The notes under the pieces were generated by a model that had not been told where the DNA came from, made no database searches, and saw only the letters and a program-made list of their open reading frames with translations. A DNA stretch of 64,000 nt from NCBI GenBank assembly GCA_041395525.1, contig JAWLAH010000014.1:1-64000 (forward strand), given 5' to 3'. Position 1 is the stretch's first letter. The number at the start of each line of letters is the position of its first letter. This document shows, in pieces, positions 1-8,745 of this stretch. Source of the stretch: CADEED01 sp020442965 (lineage in GTDB: Bacteria; Pseudomonadota; Gammaproteobacteria; Steroidobacterales; Steroidobacteraceae). The translations under genes were made by a program, and so were the position numbers.

Positions 1-972
1 GCCCGATACGGAAATAGCGAGTTTCTCCTTCTCCACCAGCAAGCGATGCAGGCGTGAGGCATCACCGCCAACCAGAATGGTTTGCAGGAGATTGAGTGCA
101 GGCATGCGCGGATCGGCGGCGTTGGGAGCCTTGTAGGCGATCTGCAGGAGGGGCGTCTGCGCACGTCGCTCGATCAGCACACGCTTCTCGCCCAGTTGTT
201 CCGGCTCCACCGTACGCAGAGCGGGCGGTGGTTCCTGCCGTGGAATTGGCTCCAGATATTTCCTCGCGAGCGCGAATACTTCTTGCGGCGATACGTCGCC
301 CACCAGAACCAGGGTACAGTTGTTAGGCGCATAATAGGTCTTGAAGAACTTCTGCAGATCCCCCATCTGCCACGCACGAATGTCCGAGGGCCAGCCGAGC
401 GTCGGGATAGCATACGAATGCGCCACAAAGGCGGTCGCCTGCACCTGCTCACTGAGATAGCCGTCGTTCGAGTCCTCGACGCGCAGGCGCCGCTCGGAAA
501 AGACAACGTTGCGTTCGCTGTCGACCACCTTCTGCACGAAGGCGAGATTGGCGAGTCGGTCCGATTCGAGATCGAACACCACGTCGAGCGCCGTGCGCGG
601 GATCCAATCCTGATACACCGTGACGTCATCGCTCGTGAAGGCGTTGTTAGAGCCACCGACCGCTTCCATTTGGCGATCGAACTCTCCCGGTTGCCGACGC
701 GACGTGCCGTTGAACATCATATGCTCGAAAAAATGCGCAAGACCTGTGATCCCACGTACTTCGTTGCGGCTACCGGCGTGCACCCAGTTGTAGAGCGCCA
801 CATTCGGGATGTCACGGTCGGTCCAGACGATGACCTTCATGCCGTTGGCCAAGGTGATGCTCTGCACCGCATCGGCACCCGCAATCGAAACGGCGGGACC
901 CGCGGGGGTCCTCGCCTGAACTACGGCAGCGGATAGCAGTAGCAGCGCGGCTAGACGAATGGATCGGATCAT
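1..972 (-). CDS. M16 family zinc metallopeptidase (partial, cut by window edge)
   Basis: Zinc peptidase of the pitrilysin/insulinase family; 324 codons are visible and the C-terminal part lies beyond the left edge. A Sec-type signal peptide (about residues 1-20, ending Val-Gln-Ala) puts it in the periplasm. The inverted zinc-binding motif His80-Phe-Phe-Glu83-His84 is intact and followed by the usual MMFNGT. The ATG at 972 has an AGGAAG ribosome-binding site about 6 bases upstream. A leftward terminator at 1059-1100 separates it from the genes upstream, so it is probably its own transcription unit. The family is certain; the substrate is not visible from sequence. Confidence 0.9.
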   Translation of the reverse strand, partial: MIRSIRLAALLLLSAAVVQARTPAGPAVSIAGADAVQSITLANGMKVIVWTDRDIPNVALYNWVHAGSRNEVRGITGLAHFFEHMMFNGTSRRQPGEFDRQMEAVGGSNNAFTSDDVTVYQDWIPRTALDVVFDLESDRLANLAFVQKVVDSERNVVFSERRLRVEDSNDGYLSEQVQATAFVAHSYAIPTLGWPSDIRAWQMGDLQKFFKTYYAPNNCTLVLVGDVSPQEVFALARKYLEPIPRQEPPPALRTVEPEQLGEKRVLIERRAQTPLLQIAYKAPNAADPRMPALNLLQTILVGGDASRLHRLLVEKEKLAISVSG

Positions 973-1058
973 GTAGGCTTCCTGCCGAGTGGCGCAGCGT
1001 GGCACGAGGGCAGCAACTTTACGAAATATTGCCTTCACCTGCACGTCTGCCGGAATTC

Positions 1059-1100
1059 CAAAAAAGAGCGCCGCGAGGCGGGGGGAACGCGTCGCGGCGC
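1059..1100 (-). terminator. Rho-independent terminator, leftward
   Basis: On the minus strand, a 9-bp perfect stem (GCGCCGCGA / TCGCGGCGC at 1092-1100 and 1068-1076) with a 15-base loop is followed by TCTTTTTT. It lies 73 nt beyond the stop of a small open frame (1173-1433) and just upstream of the M16 peptidase start, so it ends a transcript that is not the peptidase's own. Confidence 0.75.
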
Positions 1101-1172
1101 AATAGTGCGAACACCGGGGATGAAGTGATTCGCAATTCCTGGCGGCCCCTCACGGGCCACGAAACCAAAACT

Positions 1173-1433
1173 CTAGAACGCAATCCTCTCGCGAGGCAGT
1201 TCGATGGCCGACACAGCTGTGAGGCGTGCGCGCGCGAGGCGCGCATCCACCGCTTGAAACATCACACGACCGTTGCCTTGCACGAGCATGCCCGCGAGCG
1301 CCGGGCGTGGCGCGGTACTACTCCCCGGGGAGGGAATGAGCAGTCTTACAGTGTGTCTTGCCATCGCAATGGATAGAGCAATTCGCATGCCAGCGGAAAT
1401 TCGCGGCGAATTCGGGCTGCAGGCGTCCAGCAT
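1173..1433 (-). CDS. Possible small protein of 86 aa (or an untranslated RNA)
   Basis: The 973-1563 gap (591 bases) holds this open frame on the minus strand between two leftward terminators (1487-1510 and 1059-1100), which suggests a separate short transcript. The predicted protein is basic, has a mildly hydrophobic stretch near residues 15-30 and no recognisable domain. No convincing ribosome-binding site precedes the ATG at 1433, and no clear -35/-10 pair was found. It could be a real small gene, a small RNA, or chance; I see nothing else in the gap. Confidence 0.25.
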   Translation of the reverse strand: MLDACSPNSPRISAGMRIALSIAMARHTVRLLIPSPGSSTAPRPALAGMLVQGNGRVMFQAVDARLARARLTAVSAIELPRERIAF

Positions 1434-1486
1434 GGCAACCGGCGAATGAATGGCTGACGTTGATTGTCAGACAGTGACGCGATCTG

Positions 1487-1510
1487 AAAAAGGGGAGGCC
1501 CAAGCGCCTC
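1487..1510 (-). terminator. Rho-independent terminator after the SPOR lipoprotein gene
   Basis: Minus-strand stem GAGGC / GCCTC (1506-1510 and 1495-1499) with a 6-base loop, followed by CCCC and five Ts. It sits about 54 nt past the stop codon of the SPOR lipoprotein. The stem is short, so moderate strength. Confidence 0.55.
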
Positions 1511-1563
1511 GGAATTAAGTTAGATGACTGGCGCGATCATCGCTCGCGCCCGTTCACGAATCG

Positions 1564-2232
1564 CTATTTCTTGGGCAATACGACCACGCAGGGTTGTTTG
1601 TCGATCTTGAGCGCGTTGCAGATCGCTCGCGCCTGAGCCTCATCGATCACGCTGGCCTGCAGCCGATAGAGGGCTTTGTTGCCGCTTTCGACCGCCGCAA
1701 CGCGCGGTGACAGGCCCTCGAGCGGTCCGGGATAGCGTTTGGCCAGGCGTTGCCACTCCACGTTGGCCCGATCGGACGAGGTGAATGCGCCGAGCTGCAC
1801 GCCGTACTCACCTTGAGCGAATGCGGCTCCAGCGACGAGGTCACCTTTCTTGGCAGGCTCGGCGGCCGGAACAACCGGCGCCGGAGCGGCTGGCGCTCCA
1901 GCACCGCCGACCGCAAAGTTGTCGACTCGAATACGCGCTTCCTGACTCCACTTGCCGTTGGGATGATCTGCGAGAAATTGTTGATAGGAGTCGATTGTGT
2001 CCGTGGTGGCGGCCTTCTGCCAGGCAGCTTCTTCCACCAGCTGCTTGATGCGTTCACGCGCCTGCGAGGCGAGCGAACTATCGGCGTGCTGCGTGATAAA
2101 ACGCTCGTAACTCTCGACGGTGTCGGCGGCTTGCGCGGAGCGCCAATCGCCCTGCTCGCGACTACAACCTGCTAGCAGCAGCATCCCGAGTGCGAACGAC
2201 GTCACAACGATGCGCAAGGATCCGGTTTTCAT
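1564..2232 (-). CDS. SPOR-domain lipoprotein
   Basis: A 222-aa outer-membrane-type lipoprotein. The signal peptide ends in a lipobox Leu-Leu-Ala-Gly-Cys23. Residues about 35-105 contain two helical units resembling TPR-like repeats of YbgF/BamD-type proteins (VESYERF.., IDSYQQFL..). After an Ala/Pro-rich linker comes a C-terminal SPOR domain (begins YGVQLGAF; about residues 140-222), which in known families binds denuded septal peptidoglycan. The ATG at 2232 is chosen over an upstream in-frame one because the lipobox then falls at the right place and AAGGGGAC precedes it. Divergent from the bactofilin gene with only 40 bp between, suggesting a shared envelope or cell-shape role (inference). 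Confidence 0.8.
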   Translation of the reverse strand: MKTGSLRIVVTSFALGMLLLAGCSREQGDWRSAQAADTVESYERFITQHADSSLASQARERIKQLVEEAAWQKAATTDTIDSYQQFLADHPNGKWSQEARIRVDNFAVGGAGAPAAPAPVVPAAEPAKKGDLVAGAAFAQGEYGVQLGAFTSSDRANVEWQRLAKRYPGPLEGLSPRVAAVESGNKALYRLQASVIDEAQARAICNALKIDKQPCVVVLPKK

Positions 2233-2272
2233 ACTGTCCCCTTCATCGACCCCGCAGTATTGTAGACGAATC

Positions 2273-2710
2273 ATGAGTGAAGAGCCTAAACGCCGCCTGC
2301 TGGATCGCATTGGATCCTCGCCGACCTATATCGGCGACGGCACGACGATCCACGGCGACGTGGTATGCCACGGGCCACTGGTGGTATCGGGCCAGGTCAC
2401 GGGCAATGGCCGCGTTGGCGGTGCGCTCAGCCTGACGACAACCGCAGTCTGGACTGGCGAACTCACCGCGCGCAGCGCCGTCATCGCCGGGACCGTCACC
2501 GGCGTTCTGACAGTGGACGAGAAACTGGAGCTCGGCGCCAGCGCGGTCGTTGTTGGCCCGGTAACAACACCGTCGCTCGCCATCGCGAACGGCGCGATCG
2601 TCGAGGGCGATGTGGTTGTTACGAGCGGCAAGCCTATAGTGCGATTCGATGAAAAGCGTACGGCGGGCGCTGATGCGATCTCAACCACGTCTCGCTCGAG
2701 CGGCGGCTAG
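2273..2710 (+). CDS. Bactofilin (polymer-forming cytoskeletal protein)
   Basis: A 145-aa protein of the bactofilin family (DUF583). From about residue 20 to 120 it is a run of short beta-helix repeats rich in Gly, Val and Thr (TIHGDV, GNGRVGG, IVEGDVVV), the hallmark of these non-nucleotide-binding filament proteins. N- and C-terminal tails are short, basic and disordered, as usual. No signal peptide or membrane segment. The start ATG at 2273 has no good Shine-Dalgarno sequence; it is chosen because the fold begins soon after and earlier starts would lie inside the divergent lipoprotein gene. Confidence 0.85.
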   Translation: MSEEPKRRLLDRIGSSPTYIGDGTTIHGDVVCHGPLVVSGQVTGNGRVGGALSLTTTAVWTGELTARSAVIAGTVTGVLTVDEKLELGASAVVVGPVTTPSLAIANGAIVEGDVVVTSGKPIVRFDEKRTAGADAISTTSRSSGG

Positions 2711-2745
2711 CGCGGCGGCTCGATGAGCATCACGCCGCTAGTAAA

Positions 2746-5334
2746 CTAATTACAGTTGCTCAGGCTATCTATCCAGCTTGTTAGCAAGGTCACGCCTGCC
2801 GCATCGACGACCGTGCTCGATAACGGTGGCATCGCCTGCGCATCGCGTCGATTGACTCTTGCCACGAGCACCGAGCGCGCCGCAGCGCCGGGAGCGATGA
2901 TCCGCGCGTTGGTGAGTCCCAGATCGCCGGCCTGCGGCGGCGCGTCGCAGGCATTGGTCGCGGCCAGCGGGGTCGAATAGCGCAGATCAAGGTTGCTGGG
3001 TGTGCCAGCGCCCGGGCGGTGACAGTTCGAGCAGTTGCTGTGCAAATAAGCACGGGCACGCTCGCTGACCCCGCCAGATATTCCATACGGATCTGGCAGC
3101 GCGGGCGTCGCGAGCTGCGTCGCGGAGAGCGCCGGCGCGATCAGGCCTATCGTGTTGAGCGTCACCAGTTGATTAGCGGTGCGGCCGGTGGCTGCATACA
3201 TCGTATCGTGATTCAGCTGGGCCAGTTCAAGACCCAGACTGCGCCCCGCGGCCGCGGTGTGACACGTCAGGCACTGCGCCTCACTGGGGAACTGGTAGGA
3301 CTGCGCACCAATCTGCACGGTCTTGCCGCCCACGACGCGCGTCGCATCGGTGCCCTGCGCATTCCACTCGTAGGTATAACCGGCCCATTCGCCGTCCGTG
3401 TGGCGCATGAACAGTCGCGTTTCGACGAGGCGCGATCCCAGACTGAAATTCTTGACGAGCACGGAACCGTTTGGAAACTGGAAGTCGCCCGTCGCGTCGA
3501 CACCGAGGGAGGCGCCGTTCGGCAGTGCCAGATAGCGCTGCTTCGCCAGCCCGTCCGACCAGAACGACGCACGTGGCGTATACGGAATCAGCCCGGCCGC
3601 AGGCTGCGTGGCGTTGCCCGTCGCGACGCAGCCGGTCGCGGAAAGTTGCGCCGGTATGGAACCGCCGCTTGCGCTCGTACCAGCGACTAACCGGTGCAAT
3701 GTGCCGCCGTAGTGAACAACGTACAGCTCGCCGTCGACACCTTGCCCGAACGACGAGATCTGCAGGTTGGTAGCCAGCCCGCCGTCGGTAATCGTCAGAG
3801 TTGGCGCGGTATCGCGCGCAAGGTGCCACAGACGTCCGGTATTGAAATCGCCGAATACGAATTGGCCGACCAGCGACGGAATCAAGGATCCGCGGTAGAC
3901 ATAGCCACCCGTGATCGACTGGCCCAACGTTCGCCCATATTGCGCGATCGGCGGGATGCTACTCGCACTGTTGGGCCCGCAGGTGGAATTGTATGCGTCC
4001 GCACCCTCGAAGCAGCGCCAGCCATAGTTGCCTCCAGCGGTCACGCGATCGACTTCCTCGAGCCTGTCTTGCCCCACGTCCGCCAGCCACAGCTCGCCGC
4101 TGCCGCGATCGAAGCTCCAGCGCCACGGATTACGCAGCCCGTATGCATAGATCTCCGGACAATTGGCGGCGCCCGAGCCCCCATTGCAGAGCGACGACGT
4201 GGCGGCGTAAGGGTTCCCGGCGGGGATGCGATAGGGTACGGAGCCGGTCGAACCGCTGATATCGATGCGCAGCATTTTTCCCAATAACGTGCGCAAATTC
4301 TGGCCGTTACCGATGGCGCCAAACGGGTCGCCGCCGCCGCCGCCATCGCCCAGGCCGATGTACAGAAAGCCGTCCGGGCCGAAAACGATATGCCCGCCGT
4401 TATGATTGGACGCAGGTTGCGGCACGCTCAGCAGCACAACCTCACTGGCAAGGTCGACTCTCGCTCCCGATCCGATCACATGAAATTCCGACACGCGCGA
4501 GACGAGGCCACCGACGTTGGCGGTGTACGAAAGATATACGCGCGGATCAATTGGAAAATCAGGGTGAAACGCCATGCCTAACAACCCGGTTTCACCCCCG
4601 CTGGTAAAGCCAGCGTGCGCGCTCAAATCGGCGAAGTCGCTGACGGTCGGATTGGCCTGATTGGCGAATGCTCTAACAACCCCATTTTGCTGCACCACAA
4701 ACCAGCGCGTGCCATCTGCCGGCGCCTGCAGCATGGCGACCGGGCTATTGAACGACAGGCCCGGGAAGACCCGCTCCAGGGCCAGACTGGTGCTGACAAC
4801 CGGTCGATCACCCGCGACGCAGGTCGCGTTGCTGGGCCGTGTATCCAAACCCGAGACGGGTGGATTCGGCGGTGTGACGACCGTGGGCGTGGTGGCCGAG
4901 GCAGCGATGGAACTGCCCGACTCGTTAGCCGGAGTCGCCGCATCGAACGCGCGCACTGTGTAGCTATACGAGGTCGCGGGCGCAAGATTGACGTCGGTGT
5001 ACGATGTGCCTGCGACCGACGCGAGCGGCGTCGCGCCGCTGTCACGGAAGACTCGATAGCCGGCCACGCCCGCACCACCCGCGTTGTCGGTGGAACCTTG
5101 CCAGTTGAGCTGGATGCTACCGTTCGGCTGCGCCGTCGCGACGACGTTCTGCGGCACGCTCGGCGCGGTCGTATCCGCCGCGGGCGGCGGCTGGGTTGGC
5201 GGCGGCACCCCATCGCGAGGCGTTCTTGAACCATCGACCGGGCTGTTGCAGGCGCTCAGCGTCACGGCAACCACGAGGACTGCCGACACTGCTCGCAACG
5301 TGCGTCTCAAATCCAGGTTGCCGATCTTGTCCAT
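2746..5334 (-). CDS. Secreted lipoprotein: Fn3 + PQQ-type sugar dehydrogenase (GSDH) + cytochrome c motifs
   Basis: An 862-aa multidomain lipoprotein. The signal peptide ends Leu-Ser-Ala-Cys29. A Pro-rich spacer leads into a fibronectin type III domain (about 56-149), then a six-bladed propeller of the glucose/sorbosone dehydrogenase family (about 190-540; landmarks GETGLLGMAFHP, NHNGGHIVFGPDG, GLRNPWRWSFD, GGNYGW). The C-terminal third carries two haem-binding CxxCH motifs, CLTCH at 688-692 and CSNCH at 768-772, and a MPP motif that could supply the Met ligand. This suggests a quinoprotein that passes electrons to its own haem domain; the sugar or alcohol substrate cannot be read from sequence. 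ATG at 5334 preferred over one 33 bases upstream. Confidence 0.85.
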   Translation of the reverse strand: MDKIGNLDLRRTLRAVSAVLVVAVTLSACNSPVDGSRTPRDGVPPPTQPPPAADTTAPSVPQNVVATAQPNGSIQLNWQGSTDNAGGAGVAGYRVFRDSGATPLASVAGTSYTDVNLAPATSYSYTVRAFDAATPANESGSSIAASATTPTVVTPPNPPVSGLDTRPSNATCVAGDRPVVSTSLALERVFPGLSFNSPVAMLQAPADGTRWFVVQQNGVVRAFANQANPTVSDFADLSAHAGFTSGGETGLLGMAFHPDFPIDPRVYLSYTANVGGLVSRVSEFHVIGSGARVDLASEVVLLSVPQPASNHNGGHIVFGPDGFLYIGLGDGGGGGDPFGAIGNGQNLRTLLGKMLRIDISGSTGSVPYRIPAGNPYAATSSLCNGGSGAANCPEIYAYGLRNPWRWSFDRGSGELWLADVGQDRLEEVDRVTAGGNYGWRCFEGADAYNSTCGPNSASSIPPIAQYGRTLGQSITGGYVYRGSLIPSLVGQFVFGDFNTGRLWHLARDTAPTLTITDGGLATNLQISSFGQGVDGELYVVHYGGTLHRLVAGTSASGGSIPAQLSATGCVATGNATQPAAGLIPYTPRASFWSDGLAKQRYLALPNGASLGVDATGDFQFPNGSVLVKNFSLGSRLVETRLFMRHTDGEWAGYTYEWNAQGTDATRVVGGKTVQIGAQSYQFPSEAQCLTCHTAAAGRSLGLELAQLNHDTMYAATGRTANQLVTLNTIGLIAPALSATQLATPALPDPYGISGGVSERARAYLHSNCSNCHRPGAGTPSNLDLRYSTPLAATNACDAPPQAGDLGLTNARIIAPGAAARSVLVARVNRRDAQAMPPLSSTVVDAAGVTLLTSWIDSLSNCN

Positions 5335-5460
5335 ACGTTGACCCCGATATACTGGCAGGCAACCCATGCTTGCACAACGCCAAGTCCGACGTCATGCCAT
5401 GCCCTGTACACGTTTAGCGACACAACGCGTTTCTTCCTGTGTTCTGTCGAGTCCGCCGCG

Positions 5461-6213
5461 ATGAACGCGCTGCCTGTCGCCGGCTTACCGACACTCGTCT
5501 CGTACGGCGGAAACGCGCTCGAGTATCCGGAGAACTCACTACCGGCGATGTCATCGGCGCTCTCCCTCGGTGCGCAACACCTGGCGATTGACTTGCAGCT
5601 GTCGGCCGACAGCGTGCCGGTCGTCATTCGCGACCCGGGATTGCTGCGTACGGCCGGGATCGACCGCAGTGTTCTGGACCTGAATGCCAAATCACTAACG
5701 AGTTTGTCGATCGGCGAGCCGCGGCGCTTCGGCACCGTATTCGAGTCGGCCACGCTGCCGCGTTTGATCGATGTGCTGGAACTGCTGCGCAAGTATCCCA
5801 CCGTGCAACTGCTGCTCGAACTGCAACGCGCGAGCATCGCGCGCTTTGGCGCCGAACACGTCGTAGACACGGTACTCGCCACCGTCAAGTCCTTTCGCGA
5901 GCGGGTGATCATACTCTCGACCGATCTGCCCGCGATCTACCGAGCACGCAACCGTCACGGTGTGCCGATCGGCTGGCGCGTCGAGGCGCTCGACACACAC
6001 GTGCAACTCAAGATACAGGCACTCGCTCCGGAGCGCATGGTTTGCGACTATCGCGCACTGCCCAAGAGCGGTCGCCCGACGCGCGGACCGTGGCAGTGGA
6101 TCGCACTGGGCATCGACCGGCCATCTGACCTGCAGCGGCTCGCGGGTTCGGGTGTCAGCTACTTTGCAACGCCGGCACCGGGCCGGTTTCGCGAGCTGCT
6201 ACAGCCGGATTGA
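5461..6213 (+). CDS. Glycerophosphodiester phosphodiesterase-like protein, catalytic residues missing
   Basis: A 250-aa protein with the overall layout of the GDPD TIM-barrel: an N-terminal strand followed by a PEN motif (residues 23-25), then LxLSADSVPVVIRDP at 45-59 where the family has the metal site. The catalytic residues are replaced: the first His-Arg-Gly is Tyr15-Gly16-Gly17, the Glu-x-Asp metal pair is Ala42-Ile-Asp44, and the second His-Asp is Arg57-Asp58. It is therefore probably a non-catalytic paralogue (inference). No signal peptide. Start ATG 5461 chosen because homology begins at once; earlier starts overlap the divergent gene's upstream region. Its 3' end overlaps yheT by 59 bp, convergent. 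Confidence 0.7.
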   Translation: MNALPVAGLPTLVSYGGNALEYPENSLPAMSSALSLGAQHLAIDLQLSADSVPVVIRDPGLLRTAGIDRSVLDLNAKSLTSLSIGEPRRFGTVFESATLPRLIDVLELLRKYPTVQLLLELQRASIARFGAEHVVDTVLATVKSFRERVIILSTDLPAIYRARNRHGVPIGWRVEALDTHVQLKIQALAPERMVCDYRALPKSGRPTRGPWQWIALGIDRPSDLQRLAGSGVSYFATPAPGRFRELLQPD

Positions 6214-7201
6214 TCAATCGGGGCACGAGCTTATCGATCCAGCTGGTTGGACCTAGGGACTCGAGAAAACCACAGTGCCCACCGTGACGCGTCGCAATGA
6301 TCTCGAGATTCCGCGGCGCGGCCAGACGTCGTAGGTCGGCGGCGGGGATGATGGGATCGTCGAGCGAGGTGACGATCGTTGCGGGCATTTCAAGGCGCTC
6401 GAGGCGTGATCCCGTGATCGCATAGCCAGCGAGGTAGTCTTGCAGTTGCGTGTATTCGGTATGCGCTCGAACGAGCTCGTCCGTCATACCGCGCAGGCTG
6501 CGGCTCCTGAGGATGCGATCGAAGTCATAGAGCTGCGGCCATGCTTGCTGCTTGATTCTGAGGGAGCGTGACCACTTCTCGATGAAGTACTGGTCGTAAA
6601 TCCAGAGCCCGGTCTCGAGCGCTGTCATGGTCGTAGCCGGATCGAGTACGGGCGAGATTGCGACAATGCGGGCGATGTCGATGCCATGTTTCGGCGCCTC
6701 CGCGCCCACGCGCAGCATGAAATTGCCGCCTAACGAGAAGCCGATCAGAATGAGTCGTCGACCGCGATGCTTGGCGGCAATCGCTCGGACGGCGCCAACC
6801 ACCTCCGCCAACCGGCAGGAATGGAACAATTCCTGATTGAGGTGGTGGGTCGTGCCGTGATCGCGCAGGTTGAGGCGTACGACTTCGTGACCCAGATCGT
6901 GCAGCGTCTGCGCCATCGACAGGACATAGAGGGAGTCGGCACTACCCTCCCAGCCATGCAGCAGCACGCTGATCGCCTCGCCGTCGAGGCCTGGCGCCTT
7001 GCGGTGAGGCGCCTCAAACGCCTGCAAAGTAACGCCGTCACCGCAGTCGATCAGCCAGTCCCGACTCGCACCGAGCACGGGCTGGGCACGGGCTCTGACC
7101 GCCGCCGCGCGCACCGGATTGCTGGCTAACACAGTTTGCGTGTGATGATTGCGTAACCAACGCGGCGCCGCAAAGGACTCGTCGATCGTCAGGTCCGGCA
7201 T
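6155..7201 (-). CDS. yheT: YheT-family alpha/beta hydrolase
   Basis: A 348-aa alpha/beta-fold hydrolase of the YheT/ABHD1-3 family. N-terminal FxxPxWLRNHHTQT motif (about 10-23) is typical. Nucleophile elbow Gly-Phe-Ser156-Leu-Gly-Gly; the acid is in SLDDP and the His in GGHCGF near the C-terminus, so the triad is complete. The physiological substrate of bacterial YheT is not established. Starts one base after the stop of the receiver-domain gene (7203-8606), so the two are probably co-transcribed. The ATG at 7201 is preferred over an in-frame start 84 bases earlier, which would lie inside that gene. Confidence 0.85.
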   Translation of the reverse strand: MPDLTIDESFAAPRWLRNHHTQTVLASNPVRAAAVRARAQPVLGASRDWLIDCGDGVTLQAFEAPHRKAPGLDGEAISVLLHGWEGSADSLYVLSMAQTLHDLGHEVVRLNLRDHGTTHHLNQELFHSCRLAEVVGAVRAIAAKHRGRRLILIGFSLGGNFMLRVGAEAPKHGIDIARIVAISPVLDPATTMTALETGLWIYDQYFIEKWSRSLRIKQQAWPQLYDFDRILRSRSLRGMTDELVRAHTEYTQLQDYLAGYAITGSRLERLEMPATIVTSLDDPIIPAADLRRLAAPRNLEIIATRHGGHCGFLESLGPTSWIDKLVPRLINPAVAARETGPVPALQSS

Positions 7202-7202
7202 C

Positions 7203-8606
7203 TCAGGTCGCTGGACGCAGCCGGATCTCGATACGATTGTTGGCCGTCGCCACCTTGTTCCATTGACCCGCTGACAACTGCTCATCGATTGCGGGATAGG
7301 TTGCCTCGAGCGAGCGCAGATCGCCGCTCTCTACCCGCACGTCGAGGGCGCCAGCCGAGCTCTTGCGATACTCAGCGGCCAGATTGGCGAATGCCATCGA
7401 CTGCCGGGCAGCAGGCGACAGCGCATCGTAGGGCGGATTACCCACGAGGTCGCACTTGCTTTGCGGCGTCGACTCCGGCGCCAGCTTGTAGCCCTCGGTA
7501 TTGGAACCGACCAGACAGAAGCGCCCAGCGTAAGTGATCACCTCTATCACACCATTGAAGTCGCGCGCAGCGAGCCGCTCGAGCAAGGTTCGCATGCCAT
7601 CGAGCCGCGCACCGGCCAAGGGCACTTCGCCGAATGGCACGTACTCGGTGATCGGCGCCAACGTCGTGAATGACGTGCCGGCAGCATCGTCCGTCGCCGC
7701 GTTCCCGCTGTCGTCGCTGGCGGCGACCGCGGGGTTGTTCTTAGCCGCGCCCGCAGCCAACAACTTGTCGGGCGGCGACACACGCTGTGCTTGCAGCGTG
7801 GCGAAACGCGTCTCGAGTTCCGCCCGCTGCGTACTCTCCTGTCGCCACAGCCATCCAAGCAGCAACGCCGTCGACAATGCCAGACTCGCGGCTATCCAGC
7901 CGAACGGATTCGGTCGCACGGGCGGCGGAATCACTGGCGACGGCAGCGCGGCGCGGACCTCCGCTACCAATCGATCCGCTTCGGCATCGGCGGTCGCTGC
8001 GATCGAGCGCCGCATTTCGGCCAGCTCCGTACGGATCGTGTTCTCGATCACCGCTCGCAGTTCCGGTGCCAGCGGTGAAAGTGGCGTGAACGGTGGGTGG
8101 TCAGCCGCGACCATCGCGGCCAGTTCGGCTGTCGATGCGGGATCGTCAGCGCCCTGCTCCGAGCCGGCGTTTGCGATCGTGGGTGCCACGACGGTAAACG
8201 GCGCAAACGCGCTGGTCTCGCCGGTGCGTCTATCGGCTACCAACTTGAGGTCGTACAGCACTTTGGACACATCCGCTGGTTTGATCTGTTTGGGCAACAC
8301 GCCGATGGCGCCGAGCGCACGCGCCTGTCCCAGATACAGCTCACCTTCCTGTGAGGTGTACATCATGATCGGGATCGTGGCCGTCTGCGGATTGTTCTTG
8401 ATCGACTGGACAGCCTGAAAGCCGTCCATGCCAGGCATCAGGTGGTCCATGAAAATGACATCGGGCCGCCCACGCGTTAAAAAATCGATCGCCTGTTCGG
8501 CGGATTCCGCCGTGTCGACTTCGATTTCGTAGCGTTCGAGCATCCGCGCCAGAAATGCGCGGGCCGATTTGGAATCATCCACGACGAGTGCGCGTTTCGC
8601 GGACAT
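7203..8606 (-). CDS. Membrane-anchored response regulator: receiver + TM + extracytoplasmic domain
   Basis: A 467-aa protein. Residues 1-120 form a CheY-like receiver with all key residues: acidic Asp10/Asp11, phospho-acceptor Asp54 (IFMDHLMPGMDG), Thr84 and Lys106. A long acidic linker with a coiled-coil-like stretch (about 180-225) leads to one transmembrane segment (about 236-254), and the remaining 210 residues would lie in the periplasm. That domain contains two cysteines (RFCLVG and SKCDLVG) and ends NNRIEIRL, faintly like the end of OmpA domains, but I cannot assign it. Good ribosome-binding site GGGAGGG before ATG 8606. Receiver domains tethered to a periplasmic module are unusual. 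No kinase gene lies nearby. Confidence 0.75.
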   Translation of the reverse strand: MSAKRALVVDDSKSARAFLARMLERYEIEVDTAESAEQAIDFLTRGRPDVIFMDHLMPGMDGFQAVQSIKNNPQTATIPIMMYTSQEGELYLGQARALGAIGVLPKQIKPADVSKVLYDLKLVADRRTGETSAFAPFTVVAPTIANAGSEQGADDPASTAELAAMVAADHPPFTPLSPLAPELRAVIENTIRTELAEMRRSIAATADAEADRLVAEVRAALPSPVIPPPVRPNPFGWIAASLALSTALLLGWLWRQESTQRAELETRFATLQAQRVSPPDKLLAAGAAKNNPAVAASDDSGNAATDDAAGTSFTTLAPITEYVPFGEVPLAGARLDGMRTLLERLAARDFNGVIEVITYAGRFCLVGSNTEGYKLAPESTPQSKCDLVGNPPYDALSPAARQSMAFANLAAEYRKSSAGALDVRVESGDLRSLEATYPAIDEQLSAGQWNKVATANNRIEIRLRPAT

Positions 8607-8745
8607 TCACCCTCCCCGACCTGCTGATCGCGGAAGTCTAGCGCAGTTCGTGCCTTCGCCGGGAGTGGCGCTGCCGTCGCCACGTCACGACGGAATTATG
8701 GTTCAGTCGGCCACCAGCCGCGGCACGCCTATAGAATGCGTCGGT

